In this document: positions 42,935-51,109 of the stretch, piece after piece
Layout: every line of letters starts with the position of its first letter
Position numbering within the stretch: the first letter of the stretch is position 1
Assembly: GCA_963814915.1 (NCBI GenBank)
Contig: CAWFEI010000009.1
Location: 62,001 to 126,000, forward strand
Reading direction: 5' to 3'
DNA length: 64,000 bases
Source of the DNA: VRUE01 sp963814915
GTDB taxonomy: Bacteria; Actinomycetota; Thermoleophilia; Solirubrobacterales; 70-9
The notes under the pieces: generated by a model
What the model saw: the letters and a program-made list of their open reading frames with translations, nothing else
The model's database searches: none
What the model was told of the DNA's origin: nothing
Position numbers and translations under genes: made by a program

Positions 42935-43420
42935 CTACCTCATCCTGCCCTTGAATTCGCGCTCGACCTCTCGCCGCACGTCGCGGTCCGCGATCTCCCG
43001 CCGCCGGTCGCGTCCCTCCTTGCCGCGAGCGAGCGCCAGCTCGACCTTCGCCCGTGAGCCCTTGAAGTAGATTCGGGTCGGGATCAGGGTCAGGCCCCGC
43101 TCCGCCGTCTTGCCGATCAGGCGCTCGATCTCCGCCCTGTGCAGGAGCAGCTTGCGCGGCCGCTCGGGTTCGTGATTCTCGCGACTGGCCGGCTCGTAGG
43201 GCGGGATGTGGAGGTTTCGAAGCCAAACCTCGCCGTCGTCGACGACCGCGTAGGCATCGGTCATCTGCGCCTTGCCTGTGCGCAGCGCCTTCACCTCCGA
43301 GCCACGCAGCACCACCCCGGCCTCGATCTTCTCGATCCACTCGAATTTGTGCCGCGCGCGGCGGTTGGTGGCGACGTCGCCGGAAGCCGGAGCGCGTTTC
43401 TTCTTGCCCTTCTTGGCCAT
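42935..43420 (-). CDS. smpB: SsrA-binding protein SmpB
   Basis: 161 aa. Diagnostic stretches: ATNRRARHKFEWIEKIEAGV, LRGSEVKALRTGKAQ, NLHIPPYE and the basic tail after KVELALARGKEGRDRR. SmpB binds tmRNA and places it in the ribosomal A site. Its ATG follows the rnr TGA with a single base between, so the two are co-translated. ssrA lies 3 kb downstream. Confidence 0.97.
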   Translation of the reverse strand: MAKKGKKKRAPASGDVATNRRARHKFEWIEKIEAGVVLRGSEVKALRTGKAQMTDAYAVVDDGEVWLRNLHIPPYEPASRENHEPERPRKLLLHRAEIERLIGKTAERGLTLIPTRIYFKGSRAKVELALARGKEGRDRRREIADRDVRREVEREFKGRMR

Positions 43421-43421
43421 C

Positions 43422-44960
43422 TCAGCCTTCCACGGGCGCCAGGTCGGCCCGGCCGCGGGGCGCTTCGACCCTGCTCACCTGGACGGATATCGGGTCGCCG
43501 AGGCGCAGCCGGCGCTCCGAGTCGCGGCCGACCAGTGCCGTCTCGCTCTCGTTCAGCTCGAAGCGCTCCGTCCCGCCGATGCGGCGGGCGGGCAGGAAGC
43601 CTTCGTAGACGTCGCCCAGCTCACCGCCGAAGGCGACGAAGGCGCCGGCCCGGATCAATCCCGACACCTCGCCTTCGAACTCGGCCTCCGGGCCACGTTC
43701 GCGCAGCTCGCGCTCGAGCAGGAAGGCGGCGCAGATGTCGTCGGCGCGACGCTCGATCCGCATCGACTCGCGCTCGCGCTCGCTGCAGCGCCAGGCCACG
43801 TCGCGCACTTCGGCGGCGCTGGGCGCGGGCTCCCCCTCTCCGAGGGCCGCCAGCAGGGCGCGATGGGCAATCAGGTCCGGGTAGCGGCGAATCGGCGAGG
43901 TGAAGTGGCAGTAGGCCTCGCTGCCGAGGCCGGCGTGGCCGCTGTTACGCTCGCTGTATCGGGCCTGTTTGAGGGAACGCAGCACGAGCGATGTATACGC
44001 GGCTCGGCCGTGCCCGCGTCGCCTCGCCTCCCGCGCGACCAGGCGGCTTGCCTCCGCCGCCAGCCCGGCCGCCTCCCCCGGCGCCGGCGTCCCACGCAGC
44101 GGCGGGGTCGGGATCTCCAACTCGTGCAACTGCGCCAACAGCCGCTCGATCCGGGGCGGGTCCGGCCGCTCGTGCACGCGGTAGATCGCCGGAACGCGCT
44201 TGCGCTCCAGGAGCCGCGCGACCTGCTCGTTGGCGAGGATCATCAGCCGCTCGATCAGGCGGTGGGACTCGGTCTGGGCGACTCCGTGGGCGCCGACCGC
44301 GTTGCCGCGCGAGTCGAAGCGGAACTCGGGCTCGAAGGACTCGACGTCCAGGCTAGCCGCGCTCTCCCGTTCGCCCAATGCCGCGGCCGCCTCGCGGGCG
44401 ACCGCAAGCGACTCCTCCACCTCGGCCGGCGCTTCGGCGCGGCCGGCGAAGACGAGGTCGAGCTGGTCGTAGTCGAGGCGCGCGTCGGAGCGGATTCGGC
44501 TGCGGTAGAAGGCGGCGTTGGCGGGCTTGCCGCGGGCATCGAGCACAACCTCGGCGGTGACCGCCAGGCGTTCCACGCCGGGCGCCAGGCTGCAGGCCTC
44601 CTCGCTGAGGGCATGGGGCAGCATCGGCTCGACCGTGCCCGGCGCGTAGGTGCTGTTGCCGCGGCGGCGCGCCTCGCGGTCCAGCGGGGAGCCGGGCGGA
44701 ACGTGGGCGGCGACGTCGGCGATGTGGACCCAGAGCCTGACCGCCTCCCCCTCGCGCCGCGTCGAGACCGCGTCGTCGAAGTCGCGGGCGGTCGCCGGGT
44801 CGACGGTGAAGGTGGGTAGGCCGGTCAGGTCGCGGCGCGGCCCGCCGCGAGCTCCGGCCGCCTCCCCGGCGGCAGCGGCTTCGACCTCCAGCGCCGCCGG
44901 AAAGCCGCGCCTGTCCAGCTCCTCGCCGAGCAGCGCCTCGACCGCCTCGCGGGCGGTCAT
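43422..44960 (-). CDS. rnr: RNase R/RNase II family exoribonuclease, short form
   Basis: 512 aa. RNB catalytic domain with FTVDPATARDFDDAV (metal-binding Asp cluster) and CHFTSPIRRYPDLIAHR; a C-terminal S1 domain follows (EGEVSGLIRAGAFVAFGGE). Full RNase R has two cold-shock domains before RNB; only about 45 residues precede it here. It degrades structured RNA 3' to 5' and in other bacteria acts with tmRNA-SmpB on faulty mRNAs, which agrees with its coupling to smpB. ATGA overlap with ctpA. Confidence 0.9.
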   Translation of the reverse strand: MTAREAVEALLGEELDRRGFPAALEVEAAAAGEAAGARGGPRRDLTGLPTFTVDPATARDFDDAVSTRREGEAVRLWVHIADVAAHVPPGSPLDREARRRGNSTYAPGTVEPMLPHALSEEACSLAPGVERLAVTAEVVLDARGKPANAAFYRSRIRSDARLDYDQLDLVFAGRAEAPAEVEESLAVAREAAAALGERESAASLDVESFEPEFRFDSRGNAVGAHGVAQTESHRLIERLMILANEQVARLLERKRVPAIYRVHERPDPPRIERLLAQLHELEIPTPPLRGTPAPGEAAGLAAEASRLVAREARRRGHGRAAYTSLVLRSLKQARYSERNSGHAGLGSEAYCHFTSPIRRYPDLIAHRALLAALGEGEPAPSAAEVRDVAWRCSERERESMRIERRADDICAAFLLERELRERGPEAEFEGEVSGLIRAGAFVAFGGELGDVYEGFLPARRIGGTERFELNESETALVGRDSERRLRLGDPISVQVSRVEAPRGRADLAPVEG

Positions 44961-46138
44961 CGCTGCGCGGCCAGAACCCCGAGTCCGCGCTCGAGGCCCT
45001 CGTCGCGGCGCGTGCCGGGCAGATCGGGGGCCCTGACGTCGGGCTCGATCCCCTTGCCGGCGAGGTTTTCCCCGTTCGGAGTGAAGTACTCGCCGACGGT
45101 CAGCTTCAGCGCGCCGCCGTTGGAGAGGTCGATCTCCTGTTGGAAGACGCCCTTCCCGTAGGAGCGGGTGCCAACCGTCTTCGCCGCGGCGTCGTCGGCC
45201 AGGGCGGCAGTGAGGATCTCCGCGGCCGAGGCGGTATTGCGATCGATCAGGACGACGATCGGCAGGGCCGGCAGGTTGCCGCCCTTGGCCTTGTAGACGG
45301 CGTGCCCTTGGGTGCGGGAATTGGTCGAGACCACGGTTTCGCCCTTGGGCAGAAAGACGCTCGCGGTCAGCACCGCCTCTTCGAGCAGGCCGCCGCCGTT
45401 GGCGCGCAGGTCGAGGACGAGCCCGCGGGCGCCTTCTCGCTGCAACTTGCGCACGGCCCGCTTGAGGGCGACGCTCGCGCCTTCGCTGAAGGTGGCGAGG
45501 CGGGCGTAGCCCAGCTTCTCGCCGCCGGCCCGCACGAGCCGGCTGCTCACCACCGGCAGCGAGATCTGCGCCCGCGTGACGTCGACCTGCCGCGTCTTGC
45601 CGCTCTTCGGGTCGCGCACGCCGAGCGTCACCGCGGTCCCTTCCGGGCCCTTGATCCGCGCCGTCGCCACGGTGGAGTCGAGGCCGGCGATCGAGCGGCC
45701 GTTCACCGAGACGATTGTCTCGCCGACCTCGATCCCGGCCGCTTCGGCGGGCGAGCGCTTGAAGACGCGCACGACGTGCAATCCCGGTTTCGTCGCGGTG
45801 ACGCTGAGGCCGACGCCGGAGAAGCGACCCTCGATCTCTTCGTTGAAGCGCTCCAGCATCCGCGCTGAGAAGTAGTCGGAGAAGCGGTCCCGGTAGCGGC
45901 GGCGCAGGCCCCGCACCATGCCGCTCAACGAGGAGTCGATCAGCTTTCCCTGGTTGACCGGGCGGTAGTAGTTGTCTTCGATCAGCTCGCTCGCTTCGGC
46001 GGTCAGGCCGGCCGAGTCGTCGACGAATAGGTCGCGCAGCAGCGGTGGCATCTTCGCCGGGTGGCCGCCGACCCAGAGCCCGGCCGCGAGCACGACGAGC
46101 AGAGCGGCCGCGAGGCCCAGCGTCCGGGCCACGCTCAC
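44957..46138 (-). CDS. ctpA: S41 C-terminal processing peptidase
   Basis: 393 aa. A signal anchor (TLGLAAALLVVLAAGLWVGG) is followed by a PDZ domain (GIEVGETIVSVNGRSIAGLD) and the S41 protease core: LDLRANGGGLLEEAV, NTASAAEILTAAL with the catalytic Ser, and SYGKGVFQ with the catalytic Lys. The GTG at 46138 follows GAGGA and lies 7 nt after ftsX. It probably trims exported proteins or wall enzymes. Coupling to ftsEX hints at a role in wall remodelling. Confidence 0.9.
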   Translation of the reverse strand: MSVARTLGLAAALLVVLAAGLWVGGHPAKMPPLLRDLFVDDSAGLTAEASELIEDNYYRPVNQGKLIDSSLSGMVRGLRRRYRDRFSDYFSARMLERFNEEIEGRFSGVGLSVTATKPGLHVVRVFKRSPAEAAGIEVGETIVSVNGRSIAGLDSTVATARIKGPEGTAVTLGVRDPKSGKTRQVDVTRAQISLPVVSSRLVRAGGEKLGYARLATFSEGASVALKRAVRKLQREGARGLVLDLRANGGGLLEEAVLTASVFLPKGETVVSTNSRTQGHAVYKAKGGNLPALPIVVLIDRNTASAAEILTAALADDAAAKTVGTRSYGKGVFQQEIDLSNGGALKLTVGEYFTPNGENLAGKGIEPDVRAPDLPGTRRDEGLERGLGVLAAQR

Positions 46139-46145
46139 GCTGTCC

Positions 46146-47063
46146 TCAGACCTTGAGGAAGCGGCGCAGGGTGACGCCGGAGCCGACCGCGGAAACCAGC
46201 ACCGCGGCGGCGAAGAGGATGCCGACCAATGCCGGGAAGGAGAGCGTGGTGCTGTTCTGAGCGGCAAGGAAGCCGATGCTGTCGCTCAGGGGGTCGACGA
46301 TGGTCAGCTTGCCCAGCCACAGGATAAGTATGGCCACCAGGCCGCCGAAGAAGCCGACCACCACCCCCTCGATCATGAACGGCCAGCGAATGAACCAACG
46401 GGTGGCTCCGACCAGGCGCATCACCTCGACCTCGCGGCGGCGGGTGTAGATCGAGAGCCGGATCGTGTTGCCGACCAACATCAGCGAGGCGATGATCAGC
46501 AGTGCCGTGATCACCGTGAGAACGATCTTGAGCGCGCTGGTCACCTGCTCGATCTTCTTCGAGTCTTCCTGGCGGTCGAAGACCTCCTGCACGATCGGCG
46601 AGATCGGCTTCGGCTTCCCGTTCGGGCCCGGTGGGGTGACCGCGGCGCGCACGCCGTCGAGGTTGCTCGCGTCGTCGGCCTTGACCTGGAAGTTCGCCGG
46701 CAACGGGTTGGAGTGCAGCTGGGTGAGCAGTTCGCCGCTCTTGTCCTTGCCCAGGTCGGCAGTCAGTTCGTGCAGCGCCTCCGCCTTGGTGATCAGCTTG
46801 ACCGAGCTCACATGTGGGATTTCCTGCAGCTTGTGCTCGAGGTCGTTGACTTCGGCCCGCGTCGCGTCGTCGTAGATCGCCACTCGGAACTCGAGGCTGT
46901 CACGGACCTGGTCGCTCTTGGCCTGCGTCGTCTGGAAGATCGGGATCAGGACCCCGAGCAGGATCACGGTGACGACCGTGGTGACGATCGCCGCCATGCT
47001 CGGGGCGCCGTTGCGGCGCAGGGCGCGGAAGGCCTCCTGGGTGAAGAAGAGCAGTCTTGACAT
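46146..47063 (-). CDS. ftsX: Cell-division ABC transporter permease FtsX
   Basis: 305 aa with four membrane spans and a large extracellular loop between spans 1 and 2 (about residues 45-190), the FtsX layout. The motif RLVGATRWFIRWPFMIEGVV near the cytoplasmic side is characteristic. FtsEX activates peptidoglycan hydrolases at the division site from inside the cell. Start 3 nt after ftsE. Confidence 0.93.
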   Translation of the reverse strand: MSRLLFFTQEAFRALRRNGAPSMAAIVTTVVTVILLGVLIPIFQTTQAKSDQVRDSLEFRVAIYDDATRAEVNDLEHKLQEIPHVSSVKLITKAEALHELTADLGKDKSGELLTQLHSNPLPANFQVKADDASNLDGVRAAVTPPGPNGKPKPISPIVQEVFDRQEDSKKIEQVTSALKIVLTVITALLIIASLMLVGNTIRLSIYTRRREVEVMRLVGATRWFIRWPFMIEGVVVGFFGGLVAILILWLGKLTIVDPLSDSIGFLAAQNSTTLSFPALVGILFAAAVLVSAVGSGVTLRRFLKV

Positions 47064-47066
47064 GGC

Positions 47067-47915
47067 CTAGAAGAGCGACTCGTTGGCGTGGCCGTTGGTC
47101 TGCCCCTCCGGGGCGACTCCCATCTCGGCGCGCATCCGCAGGCCGAACTCCGAGGTCGACTCCTCGGTGTAGCCGCCACTGACCTCGTCGCGGACCACGC
47201 GGCCCTCGTAGAGCTCGACCACGCGGCGGCGCATGTTGTCGACCATCTCGCGATCGTGGGTGACGACGACGACGGTCGTGCCGGTCTTGTTGATCCGGTA
47301 GAGCAACTGCATCACGCCAATGGACGTCACCGGGTCGAGATTGCCGCTGGGCTCGTCAGCGAGCAGCAACGGCGGGTGGTTGACGAAGGCGCGGGCGATC
47401 GAGACGCGTTGTTGCTCGCCGCCGGAAAGCTCGTCGGGATAGCTGTGCAGCTTGGTCGAGAGGCCGACCAGGCGGAGGATCTCGGGGACCTGGCGCCGGA
47501 TTTCGCCACGATGGGCACCGAGCACCTGCAGCGCGTAGGCGACGTTGTCGTAGACGGTGCGGTCGGGGAGCAGCTTGAAGTCCTGGAATACGGTGCCGAT
47601 GTTGCGCCGCAGCTGGGGGATCTTCTTCTCCGGCATCGTGCCGATGTCGCGGCCAGCGATGCGGACGCTGCCGTCGGTCGCCGCCAGCTCACGAATCAGC
47701 ATCTTGATCAGCGTCGACTTGCCACACCCGGTCGGGCCGACCAGGAAGACGAACTCGCCGCGGTCGATCGCCAGCGAGACACCGTCGAGCGCCATGTGGC
47801 CGCCCGGGTAGACCTTGGTGACGTCGCGCATCTCGATGATCGGCGCGCCGCCCTTGCGGTTACGGGGCGCCGGCTGCTCGCCGCCGCCCTTCTTGTTCTT
47901 TCTGCGCATGGCCAT
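47067..47915 (-). CDS. ftsE: Cell-division ATP-binding protein FtsE
   Basis: 282 aa. Walker A GPTGCGKST, FQDFKLLPDRTVYDNVAYAL (the FtsE Q-loop region), signature LSGGEQQRVSIARA and Walker B LLLADEPSGNLDP. A basic head of about 25 residues and a C-terminal tail of about 45 residues lie outside the core. Two ATGs are possible, 47915 and 47909; GGAGAAGGA lies upstream. The release-factor gene prfB, often upstream in actinobacteria, is not present. Confidence 0.94.
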   Translation of the reverse strand: MAMRRKNKKGGGEQPAPRNRKGGAPIIEMRDVTKVYPGGHMALDGVSLAIDRGEFVFLVGPTGCGKSTLIKMLIRELAATDGSVRIAGRDIGTMPEKKIPQLRRNIGTVFQDFKLLPDRTVYDNVAYALQVLGAHRGEIRRQVPEILRLVGLSTKLHSYPDELSGGEQQRVSIARAFVNHPPLLLADEPSGNLDPVTSIGVMQLLYRINKTGTTVVVVTHDREMVDNMRRRVVELYEGRVVRDEVSGGYTEESTSEFGLRMRAEMGVAPEGQTNGHANESLF

Positions 47916-48467
47916 ACGTCGCGGGGTCCTTCTCCGGTGACAGGGTGACTCCTGCGCGCCAAATCGTGCGCAACTCCGCGCCCAGCAGATGACGAGTAAA
48001 AGCTTAGCGAATTACTAGTGAATGCTTATAAATCAGTTGGCGAGCGCTGCCAGTGCCGCGAGTCCGGGGCCGACGGCGGCACGGAAGCGCTCTTCGGCAG
48101 CCGTCAAATCGGGATCCACATCCTGTCCGGGGGGAACGCGCGCGGGGTTCAGCGCTACGCGGCCGACCCATTCCTTGATGTCGGGCTCGGCGCGTTTTGA
48201 ATACCGGGTGGAGGCGGGGAAGGCTCCTAGGCCGTGAGGGCTTTCTCTCCCCTCTCCTGAAGTCGCGACGCGCCTGGGTGAAGGCACCTGAGAGGCGAAC
48301 TCAGCCGCTCCTCCTTCCGCCTGGCTGCGAGCGCGTTGACGCTTGCCACACAGGCTCCTGCTTTGGACGGCCGCAGCGGTCTCCGCGGCGCTCCACGAAT
48401 TTCTCGCTCTCGCAAGACGAAGCGGGAGCGCCGTTTCTGACGCCCCCGCCGTCGCGGCGTCGGGTGC
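47916..48467. other. Gene-poor stretch at the edge of an accessory patch
   Basis: About 550 bp without a confident gene. It starts with an AT-richer segment near 47990-48030, continues with a weak 84-codon frame (48033-48287 minus) and ends at the integrase remnant. I see no tRNA, clear terminator or repeat. It marks the change from the ftsE operon to mobile-element debris. Confidence 0.5.
48033..48287 (-). CDS. Short open frame, possibly a gene remnant
   Basis: 84 codons from a GTG. The last 50 residues (IKEWVGRVALNPARVPPG, DLTAAEERFRAAVG) look protein-like, while the first 30 do not, suggesting the C-terminal part of a lost gene. No family recognised, no ribosome-binding site seen. It lies between ftsE and the integrase remnant. 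Confidence 0.25.
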   Translation of the reverse strand: MPSPRRVATSGEGRESPHGLGAFPASTRYSKRAEPDIKEWVGRVALNPARVPPGQDVDPDLTAAEERFRAAVGPGLAALAALAN

Positions 48468-48944
48468 TTAAAGCCGCAGGCCCGCGCTGGCCGGCATCAT
48501 CGGCGCGCGCCTCCCATGAACGGCCGCGATGATCTCCTCGGTGTCGATGCCCCCGCACGGGCGGCAAGCTTGCGGAACTCGACCCAGCCAAGGGCGGAGT
48601 TGCTCGAAGCCCCACTCGTCCATGCCGACCTCCCGCCGGCGACCGCCCTTGCCGCGGCGGACGAGGATAGAGCCACGGTGCGGGTCGAGATCGCGCTCGC
48701 TGAGCGCCAGTGCCTCCTGGATGCGAAGCCCGCCACGCCAAAGGACGACGATCACGGCGCGCAGGCGAGCGCCGTGACGACCACCTCCAACCTGGCGCAT
48801 CACGCCGACGATCTCCTCGACCGTCGGCGGGTCGGCCGGGTAGCGTCTCCCCTTGTTGCGGGGCGGTCGTCCAGCGTGGTAGCCGGGCATCGTCGCCGGT
48901 GAGCGGCGGCGTCCGGCGGAGTCGAGAACAGGGGATGCGGTCAT
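48468..48944 (-). pseudogene. Tyrosine recombinase with internal deletion
   Basis: 158 codons, ATG with AGGAGGG upstream. The start and middle match the opening of a tyrosine site-specific integrase catalytic domain: PTVEEIVGVMRQ, LRAVIVVLWRGGLRIQEALA with the first catalytic Arg, and LVRRGKGGRRREVGMDEW. After WLGRVPQA the frame jumps to GGIDTEEIIAAVHGRRAPM, which looks like the C-terminal end of the same family. The HxxR box and nucleophile Tyr are missing, about 100 residues in all. The join is in frame. It cannot catalyse recombination. Confidence 0.7.
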
Positions 48945-49052
48945 GGAACCCTCCTGGGGTCTCACAGCGTGCAGGGGCCGTTGGCCTACCACGCCCAGCG
49001 CGCAAATCCAGGCATTTCGCTCGTAAATCGCGCTGCTGTCGCGCTGGGGCGC

Positions 49053-49058
49053 TACCCT
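49053..49058 (+). promoter_or_regulatory. -10 box for the second toxin-antitoxin pair
   Basis: TACCCT ends 10 nt before the GTG of the small antitoxin candidate, in line with other near-leaderless starts here. Confidence 0.35.
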
Positions 49059-49067
49059 GGGGTCACT

Positions 49068-49235
49068 GTGAAGCATTCGGCCCTGAGCACGATCCCGACT
49101 CCGGAGAAGCCGGCGCTGAGCGACGAGCAGCGCGCCGAGCGGCTGCGGCTGCTCGCTGACCGTCTGCGCAGGCCGGACGGGCTGGACCGCGACACGCTCA
49201 AACACGTCGAGCAGCTGACCGACACCGAGCGGTAA
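49068..49235 (+). CDS. Small putative antitoxin
   Basis: 55 aa from a GTG. Helical and charged (SDEQRAERLRLLADRLRRPD, then DRDTLKHVEQLTDTER), without a visible DNA-binding fold. It precedes a PIN toxin gene by 23 nt, the normal place for an antitoxin. Family not recognised; the call rests on context. Confidence 0.55.
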   Translation: MKHSALSTIPTPEKPALSDEQRAERLRLLADRLRRPDGLDRDTLKHVEQLTDTER

Positions 49236-49258
49236 TCACGCGGTGAAATGCCGTCGAG

Positions 49259-49684
49259 TTGCTGCGCGGCGACGCCCCGTTCATTGCCGACACTTCGGCA
49301 TGGTGGCGGGCCGCATCGCTCCCCAGTGAGCTCAGCACCCTTCTTCAAGCAGCGATCGTCGACGATCGGCTGTGGATCACGCCGATCGTGCGGATGGAGA
49401 TCCTCTACTCCGCGCGCAGCACCTCCGAGTACGTTGAGCTCGAGAGCGAGCTCGACGCACTGCGGATCGTTCGCAACGATCGCGCTGTGACCGACGCCGC
49501 GATGTACGCGCTCGGCGAGTTGGCCGAGCGCAGCGACGGATACCACCGCGTGCCACCTACCGACGCCCTCATCGCCGCGGCCGCGGCCGAGCACGGCGCC
49601 GTCGCGGTGCTCCACCGCGATGCGCACTTCGACAGGCTCGCCGAGGTCCTGACGTTTCAAGGCGTCCAACTCCCAGGATCCTGA
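49259..49684 (+). CDS. PIN-domain (VapC-like) toxin
   Basis: 141 aa from a TTG; no ATG or GTG is in frame close to the domain start. PIN acidic residues: FIADTSAWWRA, RMEILYSAR, PPTDALIAAAAAEHG and LHRDAHFDRLA. It is distinct in sequence from the toxin at 11.5 kb. It lies next to integrase and IS debris, so it may have come with a mobile element. Confidence 0.8.
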   Translation: MLRGDAPFIADTSAWWRAASLPSELSTLLQAAIVDDRLWITPIVRMEILYSARSTSEYVELESELDALRIVRNDRAVTDAAMYALGELAERSDGYHRVPPTDALIAAAAAEHGAVAVLHRDAHFDRLAEVLTFQGVQLPGS

Positions 49685-49822
49685 CCCCGCTCACACCCTC
49701 CGGCGTCGAGATCACAGTCAATCCGCAAGACGCCCGAGTATCGTCCGATGCGGAAGCGACGTCACGATCGCCCGGTAGGCGCCAGCGGCCCTTGTCGTCG
49801 CGGGCTCTATCCACTCATCGGC

Positions 49823-50428
49823 TCATCCCGCCCGCCGGTAGCGGATGTGTGTGGCTAGCGGCGAGTGCAAGACCTCAACGGGCTCAAACCCGAGCGACTC
49901 GACGCCGTCGAAGATCCGCTCGCCGGAGCCGAGCAGGACCGGCGCGATGTCCAACGTGAGCTCGTCGACGACCCCGGCAATGAGGGCCTGGCGCACAGTC
50001 GAGGCGCCGCCCGCGATGTCTACGCCGCCCTCCCCGGCCGTCTCGCGCGCTTGTGCGTAAGCGGCGTCGAAGCCGCCGGTGACGAAGTGGAAGGTCGTCC
50101 CGCCTTCCATCTCGATCAGCTCGTGAGCGTGATGGGTGAGCACAAACACCGGCGCGTGGTAAGGCGGCTCGGGACCCCACCAGCCGCGCCAGTCCTCATC
50201 CCACTCGCCGCGGATCGGCCCGAACATGTTCCGCCCCATGACGTACGCGCCGCGCGGGCGCATGAGCCAGTCGGTCGCCGTCGCGTCGGCGTCGTTGGCG
50301 CGCTCGTCGCCGAGATGCCAGGCATGGAGCTCGCGCCCACGCTTACCGAGCGGAGTCTCGCGGCTCTGGTCGGGCCCAGCGACGAAACCGTCGAGCGAGA
50401 TCGACATGTGGCAGGTGGTGTCCGGCAT
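49823..50428 (-). CDS. Dihydrofolate reductase/RibD C-terminal-like protein
   Basis: 201 aa. CHMSISLDGFVAGPDQS, a GRNMFGPIRGEW strand, APVFVLTHHA and VDIAGGASTVRQALIAGVVD mark the DHFR-like fold of the RibD_C family, often annotated as dihydrofolate reductase family proteins. Several are mere reductases of unknown substrate. ATG with GAGAGGA upstream. Located in the accessory patch. Confidence 0.8.
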   Translation of the reverse strand: MPDTTCHMSISLDGFVAGPDQSRETPLGKRGRELHAWHLGDERANDADATATDWLMRPRGAYVMGRNMFGPIRGEWDEDWRGWWGPEPPYHAPVFVLTHHAHELIEMEGGTTFHFVTGGFDAAYAQARETAGEGGVDIAGGASTVRQALIAGVVDELTLDIAPVLLGSGERIFDGVESLGFEPVEVLHSPLATHIRYRRAG

Positions 50429-50443
50429 CGGCGTCCTCTCGGG

Positions 50444-50710
50444 TTAGTTTGCGACTTGCAATTGGCGACAGCACCCCTGGAACCGCCGCCAAGCCACCGT
50501 ATTGAAAGCAGCCGGAGCCTGCGACGCCTGGGTTTCGTTGGTGAGCAAGAGGGCGCCGGCGTGGGAGCAGAAACCCTCGCCGTCCGCGGTCACCTCTACC
50601 GTTTCGGGCTGTCCGTTTCGATTCACCTTCAAGGTGAAGCCTCCTGAGCTGGGAAGTGGGTCTCGACAACCGCATTTTCCCGGCTCAGGAGGCGGAATCT
50701 CGCCGTTCAA
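50444..50710 (-). pseudogene. IS1380-type transposase remnant
   Basis: 88 codons. TLKVNRNGQPETVEVTADGE followed by GFCSHAGALLL resembles the N-terminal opening of IS1380-family transposases, in which SHAG-LLL is followed by a leucine-rich helix. Here the similarity stops after LLL and a stop follows 33 codons later, so only about one eighth of the gene remains. No terminal inverted repeat could be defined. It lies right next to the DHFR-like gene. Confidence 0.5.
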
Positions 50711-50902
50711 GCTGGCTCAGGCAAGGGCACTTGGCGCAAGATCTGGGCTAGCGGACTCGCCTGGCGCGAACCCGCCTGCTCGCTCTCCGTGAGAGCGTAC
50801 GGTGGAAGACACGTCGACAGGGTAGTCCTTACGTTGGTCTTGTCGCTCAACTCGCCTCGAGCTGCATTTGCGAGCTCAGATGACCTCGGAGGGAGGCCGG
50901 TA

Positions 50903-51109
50903 CTACGGGAAGACGGTCTCCCCCGTCTCGCTGTCGACGATCGTGATCGCGACCGCGGGACAGGCTTCGGCGGCCTCGAGCATCAGGTCGTCCGGACCGG
51001 TGCCGATCACTTCGGCGATGTCGCCGAGGCGGAAGACCTCGGGGGCGATGTCGACGCAGTCGCCATGGACGCTGCACTCGTTCGGGTCGACGGTGGGGAC
51101 GTAGGTCAT
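50903..51109 (-). CDS. Ferredoxin with Cx2Hx2C cluster motif
   Basis: 68 aa. Cluster residues Cys12, His15, Cys18 and Cys50 (VDPNECSVHGDC, then ACPAVAI). The Cx2Hx2C-Xn-CP motif is known from actinobacterial ferredoxins that serve P450s, with a 3Fe-4S or His-ligated cluster. It overlaps the reductase gene by ATGA and is the last gene of the redox operon. Confidence 0.88.
   Translation of the reverse strand: MTYVPTVDPNECSVHGDCVDIAPEVFRLGDIAEVIGTGPDDLMLEAAEACPAVAITIVDSETGETVFP

Noticed and set aside
48200..48360. Possible riboswitch around the CCTGAGAGGCG stretch
   Set aside because: It resembles a fragment of the TPP core only by a few bases; no second conserved element and no suitable downstream gene.
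48468..50710. A prophage or integrative element
   Set aside because: Only an inactive integrase and an IS fragment are present; no structural, replication or transfer genes and no attachment repeats were found.
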